Shown here one piece after another: positions 16,814 through 23,949 of a DNA stretch of 64,000 nt; the first letter of the stretch is position 1; every line of letters begins with the position of its first letter. Both the position numbers and the translations under genes were made by a program. The notes below the pieces were generated by a model. That model had not been told where the DNA came from and did no database searches. It saw only the letters and a program-made list of their open reading frames with translations. Source of the DNA: Flavobacterium ovatum (lineage in GTDB: Bacteria; Bacteroidota; Bacteroidia; Flavobacteriales; Flavobacteriaceae); NCBI RefSeq assembly GCF_040703125.1, contig NZ_CP160035.1, positions 434,001 to 498,000 of the forward strand, read 5' to 3'.

Positions 16814-18910
16814 TTAGAAATTAAATTGTCTTCTATTATCTTCTATTTTAGCTTTATCTTTCAATACAGGCAAAATTCTATTTGCATCACCTGCAGACTG
16901 TGCTTTTAACTTAGCTACATAAGGAGTGTAATCTTGAATCGCTGGTGCTTTTACAGTATTTGTGTTTTTTACAACATAAACTCCAGTAGTACCTTCAATT
17001 GGAGCTGAAAGTTTATTTGCTGCTAAAGCAAATGCATTACCAACTACTTTAGGTTCTTGACCAACATTCTCTAACATTGGATTATCCAAAGTAACCTCTG
17101 TAGCTTGTTGAACAGTTGCTCCAACAGCTTTAGCGATAGTCTCTATAGAGTTACCAGCCATTTTAGCTTTGATCAATTCCGCTTTTTTCTTATTTTTCAA
17201 GATAGATTCAACGTAAGGTCTTACTTGACTTAATGGAGCTAATCCTGAATCGTCAACTGATTTTAATCTTGCAATTACGTGTCCTACATTAGCCACTTCA
17301 AAACGTTTTATTGAACCTACTTCAGTATCACCATCAAATCCCCATCTTACGATTGCTCTTTGATTGCCTAAAGAACTAAAATTCTCATCCATTGCCGATA
17401 CAGATACTGCAGGACTAACAGTCAAGCCCATTGTTTTGGCAACTTGATTAAAATCTTTGTCAGCAGCTCCCATTTCAAATTGAGTAGCTTGTGTAAATAT
17501 TCTATCAGAAGTAGCTTCTGATGGTTGGATTTTTTGTGCTACAGTAGCCAAACGAACTCCGTCTTGTTTATCAGTAATTTTGATGATATGGTATCCAAAA
17601 TCAGTTTCAACTAAACCGATTTTCCCAATTGGGTTATTAAATACAAAATCATTAAATGGTTTAACCATTTGACCAGGTCCAAAGTTTCCTAAATCTCCAC
17701 CTTGTTGCGCTGAAGAATCATCTGAACTTGTGTAAGCCAACATTAAGAAGCTTTCTGGATTAGCATTTACTTGAGCAAACAATCCTTCTGCTTTAGCACG
17801 AGCTTGATCCTTACTTCTTTTTTCTTTTTGGTTGGGAACTTGAGTTCCTTCATAACTAATTAAGATATGACTAGCTTTTGCATTTACACCACTCTTTTTA
17901 CCTAATGATTTAGAAATGCAATAGTAACCTCCATTTACATAAGGTCCATAAATCTCACCTGGAGCTAAATTGTATAATTTATCTGCATCTACAGCAGGCA
18001 AACGGTTTTTAGCAATATAAGTAGAATCGTAAGGGATATCAGAATTTGAATTTACAAACTCAGCAATATTCTTAGCAGATCTAAACCCTGACAAAGTATC
18101 GTTTTTACCAGTAGCTTGGTTGTATACTACACTTCCAGCTAATAATCCTGTTACTTTTGCTTTTACATCAGCTACATCTTCAGCAGACGGCTTATCTTCA
18201 ACTAATACATATTCAATCTCACGAGATTCTTCAGATTTGAATTTTTTCTCGTTTTTCTTCATGTAGTCCAAGATGTCACTATCAGATACTTTTACATCAC
18301 TATCTTTAATAGTCGAATACAAACCTGCAACGTAAGCAAAACTCACTTTGTTAGCTTCCATTTCATATTTCAATTTTCCTTCACTTTTAGTAGTATAGCT
18401 ACCTGCTTTTACTAAAGTATTATAGATTTGAAATTTCGCATTCAATTCTGCACTAACTTCTCTTTCTTTTAAGCTTGCCGCTAAATCAGGATTAGATTTG
18501 AAAAAATCTTTAAATTTAGCTAAATCAAAAATTCCAGCACCGTTTAAAAACTGTGGATTTTGACCAATGTTTGGATCTGCTTTCAAAACTTCGATTAAGT
18601 GTTTTTCTCCAACTCTTAAACCAAGTTTGTCAAATTCAGAAGTCAATAGAGCTACTGAAACTTCTTCGTCCCAAACTCTATTAGCCGCAGCAGTACCAGT
18701 AATACCTTGACCACTTTTTTCGACATTACTTACTTTTACTCTAAAATCTTCAAATGAAATATCTTTTCCATTCACACTTCCTACATCTTTAGAGGTACTG
18801 CTAAAGCTACCGCTTTTGAACAAATCACCAATGATAAATGCAAATAAAGCCAATGCGATAACTGCAATCATTAAAGCGGAACGTTGTCTAATTTTTGATA
18901 AAACTGCCAT
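16814..18910 (-). CDS. PpiD-like peptidyl-prolyl isomerase, membrane anchored
   Basis: 698 residues. One N-terminal membrane anchor (about residues 13-32) is followed by a SurA/PpiD-type N-terminal domain, one clear parvulin (PpiC) domain around residues 345-450 (KASHILISYEG, GGDLGNFGPGQMVKPF, VETDFGYHIIKI), and a second degenerate isomerase-like region. It probably chaperones outer-membrane and secreted proteins in the periplasm. It is at the end of a minus-strand run that includes lptC, 108 bases after the CBS protein gene, and has its own strong terminator. Confidence 0.88.
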   Translation of the reverse strand: MAVLSKIRQRSALMIAVIALALFAFIIGDLFKSGSFSSTSKDVGSVNGKDISFEDFRVKVSNVEKSGQGITGTAAANRVWDEEVSVALLTSEFDKLGLRVGEKHLIEVLKADPNIGQNPQFLNGAGIFDLAKFKDFFKSNPDLAASLKEREVSAELNAKFQIYNTLVKAGSYTTKSEGKLKYEMEANKVSFAYVAGLYSTIKDSDVKVSDSDILDYMKKNEKKFKSEESREIEYVLVEDKPSAEDVADVKAKVTGLLAGSVVYNQATGKNDTLSGFRSAKNIAEFVNSNSDIPYDSTYIAKNRLPAVDADKLYNLAPGEIYGPYVNGGYYCISKSLGKKSGVNAKASHILISYEGTQVPNQKEKRSKDQARAKAEGLFAQVNANPESFLMLAYTSSDDSSAQQGGDLGNFGPGQMVKPFNDFVFNNPIGKIGLVETDFGYHIIKITDKQDGVRLATVAQKIQPSEATSDRIFTQATQFEMGAADKDFNQVAKTMGLTVSPAVSVSAMDENFSSLGNQRAIVRWGFDGDTEVGSIKRFEVANVGHVIARLKSVDDSGLAPLSQVRPYVESILKNKKKAELIKAKMAGNSIETIAKAVGATVQQATEVTLDNPMLENVGQEPKVVGNAFALAANKLSAPIEGTTGVYVVKNTNTVKAPAIQDYTPYVAKLKAQSAGDANRILPVLKDKAKIEDNRRQFNF

Positions 18911-19018
18911 TTTATATTGTTGTTTATTTTATATTCAGTTTGCGAAAATACAATTATATGATTAATATTTACAATTGTACCCTTTTATTTTGCAAAAAAA
19001 TTGCTAGAATAAAAAAAA

Positions 19019-20278
19019 TTACTCTTTTAAGGTCATTTTGACCAATTCTATTTTTTTATTTGTGGCCTCTTCTATAACAAAATGATACTCTCCAATAATG
19101 ATTACTTCTCCAATTTGAGGGATATCTTTTGTGAAATCTACAATAAAACCTCCCAATGTTCCATAAGAACCACTCTCCGGAATATTTAATTTATACGTTT
19201 GATTCAAATACTCCACATCAAAACGAGCAGAAAATAAATATGTGTTTTCATCAATCTCTTTTTCAATCAATTCTTCATCTGAATCGTGTTCATCTTCAAT
19301 TTCACCAAAAAGCTCCTCTACAATATCTTCGATTGTAATAATCCCAGAAGTCCCACCGTATTCATCAAGTACAACGGCTACACTTTTTCTTTTTTTGGTC
19401 AACAAATTCATTACATCTTTAATGAAAATAGTTTCAGGAACAAATTCAACTGGAATAACAACAGATTTTATATTCTTAGGTTTCTTGAATAAATCGAATG
19501 AATGCACATAACCAACAATATCATCCAGTGAATTTTGATAAACTAGAATTTTGGAATAACCTGTTTCAATAAATAAATCCTTCAATTCTTTGACTGAATC
19601 AAACAAATCTATCGCTTCAATCTCTGTACGCGGACTCATAATATCCCGGGCCTTAACACTCGAAAAATCCAAAGCATTTTGAAACATTTGAATTTCAGAA
19701 TCCATCTCTTGATCATCTTCTACCGTGCTCATTTGTTCCGTAATATAATCTCCTAATTCAACCTTACTAAAATACATTTGAACTTGATCTCCTTCGGTTC
19801 TGAAAAATTTTTTCAGGATAAAATCTGATACCCAAATAAAAAACGAAGACAAATAATAAAAAAGTCTGTAAAAAAAATAGGCCGGAATAGCAAAAACTTT
19901 AATTAATGAGTTGGCATAAATTTGAAAAAAAACTTTTGGGAAAAACTCCGCAGTAATCAACACAATCAAAGTTGATAAAACAGTCTGCAAAAACAGATTC
20001 GAAACATTAGATAATTCAAAAGACAAAGAATCTATCCACCGCATCAACAAATCTCCCATAAAAAAACCATAAACAACTAAGGCTATATTGTTACCAATAA
20101 GCATTGCTGCAATAAACTTAGAAGGTTTCTCCGTGAGTTTGGTTAAAATCTTAGAAAGAAAATTGTTTTGTTTTTTTTCAATTTCTAGATATATTTTATT
20201 GGATGAAATAAATGCAATTTCCATCCCTGAAAAAAAAGCACTTAGTATTAAACACAATATTATAATACTAATTTCCAT
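19019..20278 (-). CDS. HlyC/CorC-type CNNM domain protein with CBS pair
   Basis: 419 residues: an N-terminal DUF21/CNNM transmembrane domain (about 1-150, four hydrophobic segments), two CBS domains (about 205-330, beginning at the motif MSPRTEIEAID), and a C-terminal CorC_HlyC domain (about 345-415). The family handles divalent cations or is linked to magnesium export; gliding protein GldE is a relative, so GldE cannot be excluded. The gene starts 3 bases after the stop of the upstream 64-residue membrane-protein gene. Confidence 0.85.
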   Translation of the reverse strand: MEISIIILCLILSAFFSGMEIAFISSNKIYLEIEKKQNNFLSKILTKLTEKPSKFIAAMLIGNNIALVVYGFFMGDLLMRWIDSLSFELSNVSNLFLQTVLSTLIVLITAEFFPKVFFQIYANSLIKVFAIPAYFFYRLFYYLSSFFIWVSDFILKKFFRTEGDQVQMYFSKVELGDYITEQMSTVEDDQEMDSEIQMFQNALDFSSVKARDIMSPRTEIEAIDLFDSVKELKDLFIETGYSKILVYQNSLDDIVGYVHSFDLFKKPKNIKSVVIPVEFVPETIFIKDVMNLLTKKRKSVAVVLDEYGGTSGIITIEDIVEELFGEIEDEHDSDEELIEKEIDENTYLFSARFDVEYLNQTYKLNIPESGSYGTLGGFIVDFTKDIPQIGEVIIIGEYHFVIEEATNKKIELVKMTLKE

Positions 20279-20281
20279 GTA

Positions 20282-20476
20282 TTATGATTTTTTATTTTGA
20301 TCATTAATCTTCTTGGCGAATTTTCTACGGAAGAAAAACATGAATATAGCCATTCCTGCAATCACAAAATGCAACCAAGGCTTATTTTCAGATTCATTCC
20401 ATTTCATCACCCCCTCATAAATAAAGTAGATAGCAAAAACAAGATAAATGTATGGGGTATATTTTAAGTAATTCAT
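20282..20476 (-). CDS. Small two-helix membrane protein, unknown
   Basis: 64 residues with two hydrophobic segments (about 8-22 and 35-49) and a basic C-terminus. No recognised family. It is tightly coupled to the CBS protein gene (3-base gap) and is 43 bases downstream of lptC, so it belongs to the same envelope operon. Confidence 0.7.
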   Translation of the reverse strand: MNYLKYTPYIYLVFAIYFIYEGVMKWNESENKPWLHFVIAGMAIFMFFFRRKFAKKINDQNKKS

Positions 20477-20519
20477 TCGACTGCAATTTCAATTATAAGT
20501 TATATACATTAAGTACAAT

Positions 20520-21074
20520 TTATTCTTCGGATTCTAATTCTCCAGTAATTTTTTGTGAATTGATGATTTTAAAATCTTTACTAAAATCAATTCCTTGACC
20601 ATTTGAAGTCCCTTTGAGGTCTGTAAATTTAAACTTTTTTTCAGTAAAAAACCATTCATTCTTTTGATCATAGAACAATTGTTCTGTTTCAAGAGTTTGC
20701 CCTTGTTGCGAAACGATCTTGACTTTCCCTTGCAAATCTATTATATTTGTCAAACCATAGGAAACGGCATATTTAGCAGTGATGCGAGTTGTTTTTGCTT
20801 GCGCGTCATATAAAGTCAAATCAATCCCTTTAGGAAATTCTGTAAAAGGAAAATTTACATTTGAATAATCTAGCATTTTAGGGCTCAACAAAATCATTTT
20901 GATCAAGCCTGAATCTGTATATTTCAAATTCACATTATCCGCATCACCTCCTGGGGTAAACTCTGAATAATTTATCTTTTGAATCTCCTTAAAATTGCTT
21001 TCACACCCAAAAAAGAGAATCACAGCAAAAGCTGTGACTATATAAACCATCTTGTTTTCTTTTCTAAAATTCAT
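20520..21074 (-). CDS. lptC: LPS export protein LptC
   Basis: 184 residues with an N-terminal hydrophobic segment ending FFGCES, so the Bacteroidetes form is probably lipid-anchored. The body is a LptC/OstA-like beta-jellyroll (about 60-170). LptC passes lipopolysaccharide from LptB2FG to LptA in the periplasm. A start at the ninth residue (Met-Val-Tyr) would give a more typical lipoprotein signal. It follows the outer-membrane protein gene by 35 bases. Confidence 0.82.
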   Translation of the reverse strand: MNFRKENKMVYIVTAFAVILFFGCESNFKEIQKINYSEFTPGGDADNVNLKYTDSGLIKMILLSPKMLDYSNVNFPFTEFPKGIDLTLYDAQAKTTRITAKYAVSYGLTNIIDLQGKVKIVSQQGQTLETEQLFYDQKNEWFFTEKKFKFTDLKGTSNGQGIDFSKDFKIINSQKITGELESEE

Positions 21075-21109
21075 TGATTAAATATACTAGATGAAAGCTT
21101 AAACCGTTT

Positions 21110-22330
21110 TTAATTAAATTTACGCTTTTCAAACCATTTATCATTTAGCGACAACCCAACACTAATATTAGCATAGTTTTCTTGAATCAGCCCAGACGAA
21201 GTTGTCCCTCTTTTACCCATTTCAAATCCGATATTAATATTCGAAAAAGATCCCGTAATTGGCAAACCTAAACCTAATGTAAACCCAACATTATCTATGG
21301 ATTCTGAATTAATCACTAAACCAGTTTTTTCATATTTAAGACCTCCACGATATACAATACGTTTTGGATAACTAGTAAATGAGCTGTAATCTGGGATAAA
21401 GTAACCTCCTAGACTTGCACTTCCAGACGTTCCATAAGTCACATTAGAAGTCCTATTGTAACCATTAGACAAATCAGAAGCATCTTGATAAACTAACCTT
21501 CCTCCTATTAACCATTTTTTCACTTGACCTATACCAGCACTTACACTAATTTTAGACGAAAATGAAATGGCCTCATTAGGCTGCACTACATTATTAGTTT
21601 CAGAGCTTGTTTCAATCACTCTAGTGTTTTTTGAATTCAAATCATTCGCTATTGTATAATTCAAACTACTATATATACTTAATGTTTTATTTAACTTAGT
21701 TTGATACATTGTCCCAAGATTAAAATTCACGCCAGACAATTTAGCGGTATTTGTTTCACGTGTTCCTGATTCTACATCACTATTGGTTTCAGAATTTATG
21801 ACTTTTATAGTTCCAAAATTATAATTAAAATCAGCACCCACACTTAACTTAGGCGTGATTTTATACCCCACTCCAAGAAAAGCTTTACTCACTCCTCCTG
21901 TACTACTCAATGTTTTACTATTGGTTGAGCTGTCATCAGCAATAGTTTTTACTTTATAGCCCACAGAAGAATATGGAATTAAACCAAAACCAACTCCAAA
22001 TTTACCTAACGGCAATCCTACCGCCATATAATCCAATGTAGATCTTCTTGCTTTTTCAGATACTGAATCCGTTTTTAAAGTCGTTGTATTAGAACTTCCA
22101 CCCACTGCAAATGAAGTCAATTTCAAATTCGAAAAACTAGCTGGATTCTCTAAGTTAATATGAATACTATCTTGCTCAACTGCAACACCACCCATAGAAC
22201 GAACATCAGCAGTCCCTTTAAATCGAACTTCTCCAATACCATAAAAAGAATAAGGCGAAGACGAACCTTCTTGAGCAAAAGTCAGTAGCCCTACGAGCAA
22301 ACAAAGACTTAGTATAATTTTTTTAATCAT
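21110..22330 (-). CDS. Outer-membrane protein, porin-like, unknown
   Basis: 406 residues with a signal peptide (about 1-19, ending TFAQ), many amphipathic strands, and Gly/Ser-rich turns, consistent with an outer-membrane barrel of the FadL/toluene-porin-like kind, but no specific substrate can be named. It overlaps the end of coaX by 8 bases and precedes lptC, a conserved-looking arrangement for this group. Confidence 0.7.
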   Translation of the reverse strand: MIKKIILSLCLLVGLLTFAQEGSSSPYSFYGIGEVRFKGTADVRSMGGVAVEQDSIHINLENPASFSNLKLTSFAVGGSSNTTTLKTDSVSEKARRSTLDYMAVGLPLGKFGVGFGLIPYSSVGYKVKTIADDSSTNSKTLSSTGGVSKAFLGVGYKITPKLSVGADFNYNFGTIKVINSETNSDVESGTRETNTAKLSGVNFNLGTMYQTKLNKTLSIYSSLNYTIANDLNSKNTRVIETSSETNNVVQPNEAISFSSKISVSAGIGQVKKWLIGGRLVYQDASDLSNGYNRTSNVTYGTSGSASLGGYFIPDYSSFTSYPKRIVYRGGLKYEKTGLVINSESIDNVGFTLGLGLPITGSFSNINIGFEMGKRGTTSSGLIQENYANISVGLSLNDKWFEKRKFN

Positions 22331-23057
22331 ATTTGATTTTATATTGAAAAGTTTGACTCAAACTCTCTAAAAGGAAATTTGAATTGGCAAATATGGTATT
22401 TTTTAATCGTTTAGCCAAAAAATCTGTATCACCACCCGTTAAAATTATGATAAAGTTTGAGGCAATCCCTTGATATTCCTCTACAAAACCATTTATTTCA
22501 TAGACCAATCCATTTACAACTCCAGAGTGAATTGAATCCTTTGTTGAGCCACCAATAAACGATTGAGGACAATAAGCATCAAGTAAAGGCAATTTAGCCG
22601 TATAATCATGTAATGCTTTATATCGCAATTGTATCCCCGGACTTATAGCACCTCCCAAATAATTATCCTGCTCATCGATAAAGTCGTAGGTCACACAAGT
22701 CCCTGCATCAATTACCAATCGATTTTGTTTGGGGTATTTCAAAACCGCTCCTGCAGCAAGTACGATGCGGTCAATTCCTAAAGTTTTAGGTGTTTCGTAT
22801 TTATTGACAAATGGAAAAATGTCATTATGAGACATAAAATACACTTTTAGATCTTTTTCGAAAGTTAGAAAAGCTTGTTTTTCTACATCTCCTACCGAAG
22901 CAACGACCAAATAAGTACAATTTTCATATTTTTTTAAAATATTTTCAATTTTTTTTTCAAGTTCATTTTTATCAAAAATAAACTGCTCCAAAAGAGTATC
23001 TCCTTCAAAAACAGCACCTTTAATCCGAGTATTACCAACATCAATCGTTAGAATCAT
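22323..23057 (-). CDS. coaX: Type III pantothenate kinase
   Basis: 244 residues. The enzyme phosphorylates pantothenate, the first step of coenzyme A synthesis. Visible motifs are DVGNTRIKGA at the N-terminus (phosphate 1), GIDRIVLAAGA (substrate Asp), and DAGTCVTYDF (phosphate 2). It appears to head the coaX / outer-membrane protein / lptC / small protein / CBS protein / PpiD series, overlapping its neighbour by 8 bases. Its start region is back to back with the tRNA promoter. Confidence 0.93.
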   Translation of the reverse strand: MILTIDVGNTRIKGAVFEGDTLLEQFIFDKNELEKKIENILKKYENCTYLVVASVGDVEKQAFLTFEKDLKVYFMSHNDIFPFVNKYETPKTLGIDRIVLAAGAVLKYPKQNRLVIDAGTCVTYDFIDEQDNYLGGAISPGIQLRYKALHDYTAKLPLLDAYCPQSFIGGSTKDSIHSGVVNGLVYEINGFVEEYQGIASNFIIILTGGDTDFLAKRLKNTIFANSNFLLESLSQTFQYKIKYD

Positions 23058-23110
23058 AATTCAAAATTTGATGATGCGAAGATACGAATACATTTTTTTA
23101 AAAAAATGTT

Positions 23111-23140
23111 TTGGAGAAACCAAAAAACATCCTATATTTG
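23111..23140 (+). promoter_or_regulatory. Promoter of tRNA-Phe
   Basis: TTG (23111-23113), 19 bases, then TATATTTG (23133-23140): a textbook Bacteroidetes sigma-A promoter, 16 bases before the mature tRNA. Confidence 0.75.
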
Positions 23141-23156
23141 CACTCGCAATAAGCAC

Positions 23157-23229
23157 GGTACCTTAGCTCAGTTGGTAGAGCAATGGACTGAAAATCCATG
23201 TGTCCCTGGTTCGAACCCTGGAGGTACCA
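23157..23229 (+). tRNA. tRNA-Phe (GAA)
   Basis: 73 bases with a 7-bp acceptor stem (GGTACCT/AGGTACC), D arm, a 5-bp anticodon stem ATGGA/TCCAT around loop CTGAAAA (anticodon GAA), a T arm with GGTTCGAACCC, and discriminator A. CCA is not encoded. Confidence 0.97.
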
Positions 23230-23230
23230 C

Positions 23231-23261
23231 AAAACCCACTAAGAAATTAGTGGGTTTTTTG
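23231..23261 (+). terminator. Terminator of tRNA-Phe
   Basis: Stem AACCCACTAA/TTAGTGGGTT with a GAAA tetraloop followed by T residues, starting one base after the tRNA discriminator region. A variant copy lies at 23612-23639. Confidence 0.85.
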
Positions 23262-23271
23262 TTTGTAAATA

Positions 23272-23345
23272 TGTCCCGTCCTGAAATAGCGATACACAAA
23301 AAGTATCCTTATGGAAAAACATGAAGAAACACGCTATGTTAAGCG
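23272..23345 (+). mobile_element. Possible left-end remnant of an IS3-like element
   Basis: From 23272 (TGTCCCGTCCTGAA...) the sequence differs from the GIY-YIG N-terminus expected here. At 23311 an ATG begins a 17-codon reading frame (MEKHEETRYVKRTYRKT) that resembles the start of Bacteroidetes IS3 OrfA transposases. It then merges with the nuclease frame. The assignment rests on this short similarity only. Confidence 0.35.
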
Positions 23346-23560
23346 AACGTATAGAAAAACATAATCATCACAGCTATGATAACTCCTATACAAAAATAGC
23401 TTCTGACTGGAATTTAGTTCTTGAATTTAATTGTACGAATAGACACGAGGCTCTCTTCTTAGAAAGATTCATTAAAAAAATGAAAAGTAAAAAATTCATT
23501 GAAAAAATTATTCTTAACCCCAATATATTAGCAGCTATTTTAAATAAAGAAAACCAATAA
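23321..23560 (+). pseudogene. GIY-YIG nuclease, N-terminally truncated
   Basis: 79 codons matching the C-terminal two-thirds of the small UvrC-like GIY-YIG proteins common in flavobacteria: SERIEKHN (the Arg/Glu/His region), SDWNLVLEF, ALFLERFIKKMKSKKFIEKII. The first strand with the GIY and YIG tyrosines is absent; its place is taken by the IS-like stretch at 23272-23345. It lies between tRNA-Phe and a partial tRNA-Phe copy. Catalysis is unlikely without the N-terminal motifs. Confidence 0.6.
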
Positions 23561-23642
23561 AAAATCCATGTACACCTGGTTCTCCCGAAGCATCGGGACT
23601 GGAGGTACCACAAAATCCACTAAGAAATTAGTGGATTTTGTG
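23558..23642 (+). repeat. Partial duplicate of the tRNA-Phe 3' half plus its terminator
   Basis: AAAATCCATGT and ..CCTGGTTC../..CTGGAGGTACCACAAAA reproduce the tRNA from the anticodon stem to beyond the 3' end. The T loop is expanded by a TCCCGAAGCATCGGGA palindrome (23583-23598). A terminator hairpin AAAATCCACTAA-GAAA-TTAGTGGATTTT (23612-23639) follows, with compensated base changes relative to 23231-23261. Confidence 0.8.
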
Positions 23643-23949
23643 TTTTACGACCTAATTGGATTGAATAAATCTCACCCCTTAACTAAAAGCAAACCCCTGA
23701 TTATCGAGATAATCAGGGGTTTTTTATTTTATAGTCTTCTTCCATTAATAACTGTCACACTAAGGACAATTATACCAAATTATTAATTAATTCAAGACAG
23801 TGTACTATAATACCGTTTTTGACAGCAACAAAGCGTTGCTAACGAACTTCGTTTGCATTTCTTTATAGTATTTCAACCTTTTCAATTAAGAACCAAAAAA
23901 AGGCCATCTTTTCAGACAGCCTCTAGAGTAAGATTTAAAATAATTTAAA
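23643..23949. other. Gene-poor spacer with terminators and palindromes
   Basis: Contains a perfect hairpin CCCCTGATTATC-GAG-ATAATCAGGGG followed by T6 (about 23694-23725, plus-strand terminator), a 68-base segment bounded by TACTATAA/TTATAGTA (23803-23870) with two small inner palindromes, and the terminator at 23893-23922. No convincing gene is seen. Confidence 0.6.
23893..23922 (-). terminator. Terminator of the T9SS protein gene
   Basis: On the minus strand GGCTGTCT-GAAA-AGATGGCC (8 bp including two G-U pairs, GAAA tetraloop) is followed by T7. It lies 27 bases after the stop of the 23950-25857 gene. Confidence 0.8.

Noticed and set aside
23106..23324. Reading frame through the tRNA-Phe gene giving a plausible protein (GTLAQLVEQWTEN...)
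   Set aside because: It is a translation of the tRNA itself and its terminator, not a gene.
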